Source: JAOPZW01 sp036555665 (GTDB lineage: Bacteria > Actinomycetota > Thermoleophilia > Solirubrobacterales > Solirubrobacteraceae). Taken from it: a DNA stretch of 53,952 nt. Made by a program: the position numbers and the translations under genes. Positions 16,513 to 23,199 of the stretch are shown here, piece after piece. Where the stretch lies: NCBI GenBank assembly GCA_036555665.1, contig DATBKW010000115.1, positions 1 through 53,952 on the forward strand, written 5' to 3'. The stretch's first letter is position 1, and each line of letters begins with the position of its first letter. The notes beneath the pieces are model-generated. The model searched no databases. It worked only from the letters and a program-made list of their open reading frames with translations, and was not told where the DNA came from.

Positions 16513-18711
16513 ATGCACTCGAACACTTTCGCGGCGCGTGCCGGGCGGTGGAGCGCCAAGCACCGCAAGAAGGCGATCTGGGGCTGGTTGGCCTTCGTTG
16601 CGGTCGCGTTCGTCGTCGGTAACGCCATCGGCATGAAGAAGCCGAGCAACGACAACGACTACATCGGCCAGTCGGGCCAGGCCGAGCGTCTGTTCGACAA
16701 TCACTTCCCCAAGCAGGACGACGAGCAGGTCCTCGTCCAGGCGCCCAAGGGCGGCCATGCGACCGACGCGTCGGTCCGTCACGCCGTGAGCGATGCGGTC
16801 GCCGCCGTGCGCAGCAAGCCGGGCGTCACCGAGGTCCGATCGCCATACCAGAAGGGCAACGAGGGCCAGATCTCCAAGGACGGCCGCTCGGTGCTCGTCA
16901 AGTTCAAGCTCAACGGCGACGACGACAGGACCGAGAAGCTGGTCGATCCGGTCATCGCCGCGGTGGCCAAGGTCAAGGCCGACAACCCGAAGGTGTTCGT
17001 CGGCCAGTTCGGCGACGCCAGCGCGAGCAAGGCGATCGACAAGTCCTTCAACGACGACTTCCACCGGGCCGAGACGCTCTCGCTGCCGATCACGCTGGTC
17101 ATCCTCGTGCTCGCCTTCGGCGCGCTGGTCGCGGCGGGCATCCCGCTGCTGCTGGGCCTGACCGCGGTGATGGCGACGCTCGGCCTGGTCGCGATCCCCA
17201 GCCAGTTCATTCCGATGGACGACACCGTCAGCTCGGTCGTGCTGCTGGTCGGCCTGGCCGTGGGCGTCGACTACACGCTGTTCTACCTGCGCCGCGAGCG
17301 CGAGGAGAAGGCGCGCGGGGCGAGCAAGATCGACGCGGTGCACACCGCCGCGGCCACGTCCGGGCGCGCGATCCTCGTCTCCGGTTTCACCGTGATGGTC
17401 GCCATGGCCGGCATGTTCTTCGCCGGCGGGCGGACGTTCACCGCGCTCGGCGTCGGCGCGATCATGGTCGTCGCGGTCGCGATGATCGGCTCGATCACCG
17501 TCGTGCCGGCGATCCTCGCCTGGCTCGGCGACCGCGTCGAGAAGGGGCGCGTGCCGCTGCTGCACGGTCGGCGCAACTCCACGGGCGAGAGCCGCGCGTG
17601 GGCCTGGATCCTGGGCAAGGTGCTGCGGCGCCCGTGGCTGTCGGCGATCGCATCGGCCGCCGTGCTCATCGTGCTCGCGACGCCGGCGTTCGGGATGCAC
17701 ACCGTCCTCACCGGCACCGACGATCTGCCGCGCAAGCTCGAGGTCATGAAGGTCTACGATCGCATGCAGGCCGCCTTCCCCGGCGGACAGATCCCGGCTG
17801 TGGTGGCCATCGAGGCCGACAACGTGACCACGCCGCAGATCGCGGCCGCGACCAAGGAGATGGGGCAGCGCGCGTTCGCGACGGGCACGATGAACGGCCC
17901 GCTCGACATCACCGTCAGCCCCGACAAGCACGTCGCCTCCATCGCCATCCCGATGAAGGGCGACGGGACCGACAAGGCGTCCTACAACGCGCTGGCGGCG
18001 CTGCGCGGCGGCATCGTCGGGCACACGGTCGGCTCGGCGCCGGGCGTGCGCCACGCGTACGTCAGCGGCGAGGCGGCAGGGACGAAGGACTTCAACGACC
18101 TCGTCAAGGCGCACGCGCCGATCGTGTTCGCCTTCGTGCTGTCGCTGGCCTTCCTGCTGCTGCTGGTGACCTTCCGCTCGATCGTCATCCCGATCCAGGC
18201 GATCGTGCTGAACCTGCTGTCGGTCGGCGCGGCCTACGGCGTGCTGACCTGGATCTTCCAGCACGGCCACCTCGAGGGCTTGCTGGGATTCAAGTCCAAC
18301 GGCGGGATCACGTCGTGGCTGCCGCTGTTCTTGTTCGTGATCCTCTTCGGGCTGTCGATGGACTACCACGTGTTCATCCTCAGCCGCATCCGCGAGGCGT
18401 TCGATCGCGGCATGAAGACCGACGACGCGATCGCGGAGGGCATCAAGGCCACGGCCTCGACGGTGACCAGCGCCGCGATCGTCATGGTCGGCGTGTTCGC
18501 GATCTTCGCGACGCTGAGCTCGCTGGACTTCAAGCAGATGGGGATCGGCCTGTCGGTGGCGATCCTCGTGGACGCGACGATCGTCCGCGCGGTCCTTCTG
18601 CCGGCGACGATGAAGCTCCTGGGCGACTGGAACTGGTACCTGCCCAAGGGCCTGGCGTGGCTGCCGCGCATCAGCCACGAGCCGCCGACGCCCGAGCCCG
18701 CCAAGGCGTAG
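16513..18711 (+). CDS. MMPL-family RND transporter
   Basis: A 732-residue transporter with about 11-12 predicted membrane helices and two large extracytoplasmic loops (about 40-180 and 400-530), the layout of the MmpL family. GLAVGVDYTLFYLRREREE (near residue 240-258) and GLSMDYHVFILSRIREA (near 613-630) are the repeated RND motifs; the aspartate-tyrosine pairs are proton-relay residues. Such proteins export lipids, siderophores or drugs. No MmpS partner or lipid synthesis gene is adjacent. The ATG at 16513 (MHSNTFAARAGRWSAKHRKK) precedes a basic N terminus before the first helix. The 124 bases upstream hold no clear promoter. Confidence 0.92.
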   Translation: MHSNTFAARAGRWSAKHRKKAIWGWLAFVAVAFVVGNAIGMKKPSNDNDYIGQSGQAERLFDNHFPKQDDEQVLVQAPKGGHATDASVRHAVSDAVAAVRSKPGVTEVRSPYQKGNEGQISKDGRSVLVKFKLNGDDDRTEKLVDPVIAAVAKVKADNPKVFVGQFGDASASKAIDKSFNDDFHRAETLSLPITLVILVLAFGALVAAGIPLLLGLTAVMATLGLVAIPSQFIPMDDTVSSVVLLVGLAVGVDYTLFYLRREREEKARGASKIDAVHTAAATSGRAILVSGFTVMVAMAGMFFAGGRTFTALGVGAIMVVAVAMIGSITVVPAILAWLGDRVEKGRVPLLHGRRNSTGESRAWAWILGKVLRRPWLSAIASAAVLIVLATPAFGMHTVLTGTDDLPRKLEVMKVYDRMQAAFPGGQIPAVVAIEADNVTTPQIAAATKEMGQRAFATGTMNGPLDITVSPDKHVASIAIPMKGDGTDKASYNALAALRGGIVGHTVGSAPGVRHAYVSGEAAGTKDFNDLVKAHAPIVFAFVLSLAFLLLLVTFRSIVIPIQAIVLNLLSVGAAYGVLTWIFQHGHLEGLLGFKSNGGITSWLPLFLFVILFGLSMDYHVFILSRIREAFDRGMKTDDAIAEGIKATASTVTSAAIVMVGVFAIFATLSSLDFKQMGIGLSVAILVDATIVRAVLLPATMKLLGDWNWYLPKGLAWLPRISHEPPTPEPAKA

Positions 18712-18721
18712 TGCCCGTAGT

Positions 18722-18750
18722 CCCCGGGCCGCGGCTACCGCGGCCCGGGG
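18722..18750. terminator. Perfect GC hairpin after the MMPL gene
   Basis: A perfect 13-base inverted repeat (18722-18734 and 18738-18750) around the loop CTA, extended outside by GCCC/GGGC. It starts 10 bases after the MMPL stop codon. There is no T-run, so it may stop transcription with help from Rho or protect the mRNA end; the role is inferred from position. Confidence 0.6.
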
Positions 18751-18776
18751 TGGGCATCGTCGAGTACCGTCAGGGC

Positions 18777-19061
18777 ATGGGCCTGCTCATCTACCTGGTC
18801 GTCCTCGCCCTCTCGGGCCTCATCGTCGGCGGGCTGGCGCGCCTGGCGCTGCCGGGCCCCGACCCGATGAGCATCTGGCTGACGATCCTCATCGGCCTGG
18901 CCGGATCGTTCATCGGCGGCCTGGTGATGCTGGCGATCACCGGCGGGCGCAACGCGGGGGGCATCGTCGTCTCGGTCGCCGCCTCGACGCTGATCGTCTA
19001 CCTCATCCGCCGCAGCCGCGGCGGCACGCTCACCGATCCCGGGTTGGGCCCGCGCCGCTGA
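18777..19061 (+). CDS. GlsB/YeaQ/YmgE-like small membrane protein
   Basis: A 94-residue protein with three hydrophobic helices (about 3-25, 32-53 and 60-80) and the glycine-rich pattern LSGLIVGGLARLALPGPDP...GLAGSFIGG that marks the transglycosylase-associated (GlsB/YeaQ) family, whose members are often general-stress genes. The molecular function is unknown. TACCGT (18765-18770) lies 6 bases before the ATG, fitting a leaderless promoter. The gene ends 10 bases before a 45-bp palindrome. Confidence 0.8.
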   Translation: MGLLIYLVVLALSGLIVGGLARLALPGPDPMSIWLTILIGLAGSFIGGLVMLAITGGRNAGGIVVSVAASTLIVYLIRRSRGGTLTDPGLGPRR

Positions 19062-19070
19062 TCTCGCGGC

Positions 19071-19115
19071 GAACGTCCGTGACGTAACAACCTAGTTGGT
19101 ACGTCGCGGACGTTC
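19071..19115. repeat. 45-bp palindrome, copy A (left of the DUF559 gene)
   Basis: An imperfect palindrome with 21-base arms and a three-base centre: GAACGTCC at the left end, GGACGTTC at the right, and GTAACAAC-CTA-GTTGGTAC in the middle (two mismatched pairs in all). Its last two bases begin the DUF559 stop codon. Its right 32 bases match copy B, exactly 900 bp away, at 29 positions. It sits between two converging genes and could act as a terminator, though it has no T-run. Confidence 0.85.
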
Positions 19116-19983
19116 ACGACGATGGGGCGAGCCTGAGCAGGCGCTCGGGCGCCTGGTAAAGGTCGTCGGACGACATGCGTAGGACCGTCCAGCCGGCAGC
19201 GTGCCACGCTGCCTCCTTGCGCGCGTCTTCGCCGACGTCGAGGTGGAACGGTCCGCCATCGATCTCGATGATGAGGCGCTCATCGGGCCAGCTCAGATCG
19301 GCCTCGATGCCGGCGACCTGGGCATTGAGGCGGGGCATCTCACGCCCAGCGTCGCGCAGCACCATCAGTGCGCGGATCTCGGCGCCGCTACGCGCGCGAG
19401 CGACGGGAAGGCCCACGTAGCGCGCGACTGTCTGCACCAGGCGCAGCGTCCCTCGACGGCCGGCATGGTCATCGGCGACGGACAGCAACTCAGCGCTGGT
19501 GGTCCTCTCGATGCGCAGTGCCTCGCGCACGGCGCGCGCGAGCCCATTGCGGTCGAGGTAGGACGCGAGTTCGATGAGTGCGCGCTCGGGCGTGGTCGTC
19601 GGGATGCCGTCGACGGTGGTCGTGTTGCCCGCGAGGGTCAGGCTGCGGCGGACAAGGAGGCCGTCGAGACGTCGCGGACCGCCGTTTCCGGGGCGCGTGA
19701 CCATTTCCAGCGCACGCGGCCGATCCCAGAAGCCGTTCAGCGCGCCGCTGCTGGCGTGACTGAGGTAGGTCTCGGGTGCGGTCAGCGTCGCCGCCATCCA
19801 ACGCCCGCGAGGATCGTCGATCAGTGGGCGGCCGGCGAAGACGCCCCGATGGACGGCCCTCAGACGCCCGGTCTCCACGCGGTAGTTCACATCGCGGCGC
19901 GTGAAGCCCAGCGCTTCAAGTTGCGCAAGGCTCACGCGATTCCATTGCCGCTCGAGGAGTTCCAGCAATCGAACGTCCCTCAT
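19114..19983 (-). CDS. AbiEi-like winged helix plus DUF559 (Vsr-like nuclease) protein
   Basis: A 289-residue protein. Residues about 1-55 resemble the winged-helix N domain of AbiEi antitoxins (VSLAQLEALGFTRRDVNYRVETGRLRAVHRGVFAG). A middle domain follows. Residues about 215-289 look like DUF559, a Vsr/PD-(D/E)XK fold: EADLSWPDERLIIEIDG, then FH, then GWTVLRMSSDDL. Such proteins are common in actinobacteria and their role is not established; DNA binding and cleavage are plausible. No AbiEii toxin gene is adjacent. The gene is enclosed by two copies of a 45-bp palindrome, and its first five codons lie inside copy B. A perfect 19-bp dyad abuts the ATG and may be an autoregulatory operator. Confidence 0.8.
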   Translation of the reverse strand: MRDVRLLELLERQWNRVSLAQLEALGFTRRDVNYRVETGRLRAVHRGVFAGRPLIDDPRGRWMAATLTAPETYLSHASSGALNGFWDRPRALEMVTRPGNGGPRRLDGLLVRRSLTLAGNTTTVDGIPTTTPERALIELASYLDRNGLARAVREALRIERTTSAELLSVADDHAGRRGTLRLVQTVARYVGLPVARARSGAEIRALMVLRDAGREMPRLNAQVAGIEADLSWPDERLIIEIDGGPFHLDVGEDARKEAAWHAAGWTVLRMSSDDLYQAPERLLRLAPSS

Positions 19984-20015
19984 GTAACAACAGAGTTGTT
20001 ACGTCGCGGACGTTC
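19971..20015. repeat. 45-bp palindrome, copy B (overlaps the DUF559 start)
   Basis: The same architecture as copy A: GAACGTCC at the left end, GGACGTTC at the right, 45 bases in all. The core GTAACAAC-AGA-GTTGTTAC (19984-20002) is a perfect dyad directly upstream of the DUF559 ATG (19981-19983). The outer left arm encodes the first residues of that protein (MRDVR). It begins 6 bases beyond the 3' end of the histidine phosphatase gene. Confidence 0.87.
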
Positions 20016-20021
20016 GCCCCC

Positions 20022-20585
20022 CTAGGGCTGGTTCCAGGTGCGCAGCACCTGCGTGTCGCGTTCGTAGCCCAGCACGGAGAGGGTGCCGGTGCCGAGGTAG
20101 AGACGCGAGCCGAAGGCGGGCGGTTGCTCGATCCAGCGTGCCGCCAGCACGCGCAGCAGGTGGCCGTGGGCGACCAGCGCGACGGCGCCGTCGATGCCGG
20201 TCATCTCGGCGATGACGCGGTCCACTCGCGCGCCGACGTCCTCGGGCATCTCGCCGTCCGGGCAGCCGTCGGTCCACAACCACCAGCCGGGGCGCGTCTC
20301 GCGGATCTCGGGCGTGGTCAGCCCCTCGTACTCGCCGTAGTCCCACTCCAGCAGGTCATCGCGCAGGCCCGAGCACTCGAGGCCCGCGAGCTGCGCCGTC
20401 TCCCGGGCGCGCGACAGCGGCGAGCACAGCACGGTGCTGAAGGCCTGATCCTCGACGCGCGAGCGCAGCGCGCGGGCGACCTCCCGGCCGGCATCGGTGA
20501 GCTCGATGTCCGTGCGGCCGGTGTGCTTGCCGGTGCGCGACCACTCCGTCTCGGCGTGGCGCAGCAGCCAGACCTCGTCAGCCAT
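20022..20585 (-). CDS. Histidine phosphatase (phosphoglycerate mutase-like) family protein
   Basis: A 187-residue one-domain histidine phosphatase. The phosphorylated histidine is in LLRHAETEW (the usual RHG has become RHA), the proton donor is in LLEWDYGEYEG, and the second catalytic histidine is in VAHGHLLRVL. The short length fits a broad-specificity or phosphosugar phosphatase better than a true glycolytic mutase. Its ATG overlaps the pgl stop by eight bases (ATGGCTGA), so it is translated from the GH15-pgl mRNA. The context suggests a sugar-phosphate substrate. Confidence 0.88.
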   Translation of the reverse strand: MADEVWLLRHAETEWSRTGKHTGRTDIELTDAGREVARALRSRVEDQAFSTVLCSPLSRARETAQLAGLECSGLRDDLLEWDYGEYEGLTTPEIRETRPGWWLWTDGCPDGEMPEDVGARVDRVIAEMTGIDGAVALVAHGHLLRVLAARWIEQPPAFGSRLYLGTGTLSVLGYERDTQVLRTWNQP

Positions 20586-21249
20586 TCAGCGCGTCCGCGT
20601 CGGCGATGACCTCGAGGTGCTCGCGCTCCAGCAGCGACGCCGGTACCTCCGGGTCGGAGCCGGCGATGACCCGCTCGAGCATGGGCGCCTTCTCGGCGCC
20701 CATGACCAACAGCACGATCCGCCGCGCGGCGTTGAGCACCGGCAGCGTGAGCGTGACGCGGTCGGGGGGCGGCTTGGGCGAGTGGTGCACCGCCACGCAG
20801 ATCCCTTCGGCCTGCACCTGCGAAAAGCCGGGGAACAGCGACGCCGTGTGGCCATCGGGGCCCATGCCCTGAAGCGCGACGTCGAGCACGGTGTCGCCGA
20901 ACTCCTCGCTGTAGGCGGCGGCCGCCTCCTCCGGGCTCAGCTCCGTGCGCACCGGATGCCACGTGGCGTGGGGCGCGTCGAGGTGCTCGGTCGCGAGGCG
21001 ATGGTTGGACTCGGGGTCGTCGAGCGGGACGCAGCGCTCGTCGCCGTACCACAGGTGCACGTCGCGCCAGTCGGGCAGCATCGGCCCGAGCAGGTCCAGG
21101 GCCTTCGCGGCCGAGCCTCCGGAGAGCGCGACGTGCGCGCGCCCGTGAACGGTGCGCGCGCCGTCGATGGCGGCGGCGAGCACGTCGGCGGTGCGCCGCA
21201 GCGCCTCCTCGGGATTGGCGCAGCGGCTGACTTCGACGGGTGTGTTCAT
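20578..21249 (-). CDS. pgl: 6-phosphogluconolactonase
   Basis: A 223-residue DevB/Pgl-type lactonase that hydrolyses 6-phosphogluconolactone, the product of glucose-6-phosphate dehydrogenase. Family motifs are clear: VALSGGSAAKALDLLG, WYGDERCVPLDDPESN and GMGPDGHTASLFPG. It overlaps the upstream GH15 gene by four bases (ATGA) and the downstream phosphatase by eight, the middle of a tight operon. Its pathway partner zwf lies about 11 kb away in a different operon. Confidence 0.95.
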   Translation of the reverse strand: MNTPVEVSRCANPEEALRRTADVLAAAIDGARTVHGRAHVALSGGSAAKALDLLGPMLPDWRDVHLWYGDERCVPLDDPESNHRLATEHLDAPHATWHPVRTELSPEEAAAAYSEEFGDTVLDVALQGMGPDGHTASLFPGFSQVQAEGICVAVHHSPKPPPDRVTLTLPVLNAARRIVLLVMGAEKAPMLERVIAGSDPEVPASLLEREHLEVIADADALNG

Positions 21250-23174
21250 GGAGCGGACAGTTCCCCGCGGCGCGACTCGATCAACGGCTGGCTGGAGGCG
21301 AGCTCGTGGTCGGCGCGGATCACGTGCATGACGGCGTTGATGAGCGCAAGGTGGGTGAAGGCCTGTGGGAAGTTGCCGAGGTGGCGGCCCGAGCGCGCAT
21401 CGATCTCCTCGGCGAAGAGGTTGAGGCTCGACGCGTAGCCGAGCATCTTCTCGCACAGCGCCCGCGCCCGATCGTGCTCGCCGATCTCGGCCAGCGCGCT
21501 CACCAGCCAGAACGAGCAGATCGCGAAGGTGCCCTCCTCGCCGGCGAGGCCGTCGTCGGTCTCCTGGACCTTGTAGCGCAGCACAAGGCCGTCGACCGAG
21601 AGCTCGTCGGCGATCGCGTTGACGGTGGCGATGACGCGCTCGTCGTCGGGCGGCAGGAAGCGCACGAGCGGGATGAGCAGGCACGAGGCGTCGAGCGCGG
21701 CGGTGTCGTAGTGCTGGCAGAAGGCGCCGCGGTCATCGACGGCGTGCTCGCAGATGTCGGCGTGGATCTCGTCGGCTGCCGTCTGCCAGCGGTCGGCCCG
21801 CTCCCAGTCCTCGCGCAGGCGGGCCAGGCGCGCGCCGCGGTCGCAGGCCACCCAGCACATCACCTTCGACGAGGTGAAGTGCTGCGGCTCGCCGCGCACC
21901 TCCCAGATGCCGCGGTCGGGCTCGCGCCACGAGGCGATCGCGTCGTCGACCTGCTTGCACAGGATCACCCACGTCGACTCGGCCAGCCCGTCGCGCGACT
22001 TGGTGTGCAGGTAGATCGAGTCCAGCAGCGCCCCCCAGACGTCGTGCTGCTTCTGGGCGAAGGCACCGTTGCCGACGCGCACCGGCTGGGCGTGCTCGTA
22101 GCCCTCGAGGTGCAGCAGCATCTCCTCGGTGAGCGTCTCCTCGCCCCCGATGCCGTACATGATCTGCAGGCGGTCGTCGGTCTTCTGCGCGACGTCGCGG
22201 ATGAAGTAGAAGAAGTCGTTGGCCTCCTCGTCGAACCCCAGCGTGTAGAGCCCCCAGAGCATGAAGGTGGAGTCGCGGATCCACGCGTAGCGGTAGTCCC
22301 AGTTGCGCTCGCCGCCGGGCGTCTCGGGCAGCGAGGTGGTGGCCGCGGCGATCATCGCGCCGGTTGGGGAGTAGGTGAGGCCTTTCAGCGTCAGCGCGCT
22401 GCGCTGCAGGTATGTGCGCCAGGGATGGTCGGGGAACTCGCCGTGGCTGAGCCACTCGTGCCAGAAGTCGGCGGTGTAGACGAGCCGCTGATAGGCGTCG
22501 TCGTAGGTTTCGGGTGCGCCCAGCGGACTCCATCCCAGCGCGATGAACGCGGTGTCGCCGTCGCGCAGCGTCGTGCGCGCGCGGGCACGGCCGCCCTCGA
22601 AGCCGATGCGCAGGTCGGTGGCCAGGCACAGCTCGACGTCCTCGCCGTCGGCGCGGGCCACCGCCTTGCCGTAGCCCTCGCCGTCGTACTCCCACTGCAC
22701 GGCCTTGCGCCCGTAGGCGACGCGCGGCTCGCACTCCATCCGCATCTCGACGCGCCCGTTGACGCAGCGCAGCGTGCGCAGCAGCACGTGGGCGGCGTCG
22801 CTGTCGGTCGGCGAGCGCCGATGGGTCTTCGAACGCTGCGCGTCGTTGTGCCACGGCCCGATCAGCAGGACGTCGCGCACGATGATCCAGCCGGTGCGCG
22901 TGCCCCACGTCGTTTCGAGGACCATCGTGCCCGGCAGGTAGCGCTGGCCGGCGGGCACCGACGTGTCGACCGGCGCGAGCTTGAACGAGCCCGCGTCGCG
23001 ATCGAGCATCGCGCCGAAGACCGACGGGCCGTCGAAGCGCGGCAGGCACATCCACTCGACGTTGCCGCTCGGCGCCACCAGCGCGCAGACCTCGCAGTCC
23101 GAGAGGAACGCGTAGTCCGCGATCGGCGGGAACGGGCTGCCCCCGAGGGGGACATCGCCGACGACGTGGCGCAT
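21246..23174 (-). CDS. Glycoside hydrolase family 15, trehalase-like
   Basis: A 642-residue GH15 enzyme. The N-terminal beta-sandwich (PPIADYAFLSDCEVCALV...VEWMCLPRFDGPSVFGAMLD) is that of the actinobacterial trehalases and glucoamylases; the (alpha/alpha)6 barrel follows with NWDYRYAWIRDSTFML and GIWEVRGEPQHF, where catalytic acids lie. No signal peptide, so it acts in the cytoplasm; trehalose cleavage to glucose is the likely role but glucoamylase activity is not excluded. Being first in an operon with pgl links its glucose to the pentose phosphate pathway. TAGCGT (23184-23189) is 9 bases upstream, overlapping the promoter of the divergent gene. Confidence 0.9.
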   Translation of the reverse strand: MRHVVGDVPLGGSPFPPIADYAFLSDCEVCALVAPSGNVEWMCLPRFDGPSVFGAMLDRDAGSFKLAPVDTSVPAGQRYLPGTMVLETTWGTRTGWIIVRDVLLIGPWHNDAQRSKTHRRSPTDSDAAHVLLRTLRCVNGRVEMRMECEPRVAYGRKAVQWEYDGEGYGKAVARADGEDVELCLATDLRIGFEGGRARARTTLRDGDTAFIALGWSPLGAPETYDDAYQRLVYTADFWHEWLSHGEFPDHPWRTYLQRSALTLKGLTYSPTGAMIAAATTSLPETPGGERNWDYRYAWIRDSTFMLWGLYTLGFDEEANDFFYFIRDVAQKTDDRLQIMYGIGGEETLTEEMLLHLEGYEHAQPVRVGNGAFAQKQHDVWGALLDSIYLHTKSRDGLAESTWVILCKQVDDAIASWREPDRGIWEVRGEPQHFTSSKVMCWVACDRGARLARLREDWERADRWQTAADEIHADICEHAVDDRGAFCQHYDTAALDASCLLIPLVRFLPPDDERVIATVNAIADELSVDGLVLRYKVQETDDGLAGEEGTFAICSFWLVSALAEIGEHDRARALCEKMLGYASSLNLFAEEIDARSGRHLGNFPQAFTHLALINAVMHVIRADHELASSQPLIESRRGELSAP

Positions 23175-23183
23175 AGTGGCCGA

Positions 23184-23193
23184 ACGCTAGCTT
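23184..23193. promoter_or_regulatory. Overlapping divergent -10 elements
   Basis: Only 25 bases separate the GH15 and molybdenum-hydroxylase start codons. The minus-strand TAGCGT (23184-23189) and plus-strand TAGCTT (23188-23193) share two bases around the GCTAGC centre, placing each 9 and 6 bases before its start codon. RNA polymerase could not occupy both at once, so the two genes should be mutually exclusive at initiation. Their -35 regions would lie inside the opposite coding sequence. Confidence 0.65.
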
Positions 23194-23199
23194 GTCCTC

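Noticed and set aside
12582..16622. A 1346-codon open frame on the plus strand across marR, SDR and egtDB
   Set aside because: It runs antisense or out of frame to well-supported genes; the residues are arginine/alanine/glycine-rich low complexity, as expected for shadow frames in very GC-rich DNA. The same applies to the 1301-codon frame at 21733-25638 (-).
19114..19983. Complete AbiE type IV toxin-antitoxin system
   Set aside because: Only the AbiEi-like N-terminal domain is present, fused to a nuclease-like domain; no AbiEii nucleotidyltransferase gene is adjacent.
19071..20015. Reading the 900-bp-spaced palindromes as CRISPR or as insertion-sequence ends
   Set aside because: There are only two copies here and one far away, no cas gene or transposase, and no target-site duplication I can see beside them. 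Kept as an unexplained repeat instead.
19971..20015. LexA (SOS) box from the GAAC and GTTC half-sites
   Set aside because: Actinobacterial LexA boxes have the half-sites only a few bases apart; here they are separated by 37 bases.
20022..20585. Glycolytic phosphoglycerate mutase (gpmA)
   Set aside because: At 187 residues it is shorter than GpmA (about 230-250) and has RHA instead of RHG; a broad histidine phosphatase is a safer call.
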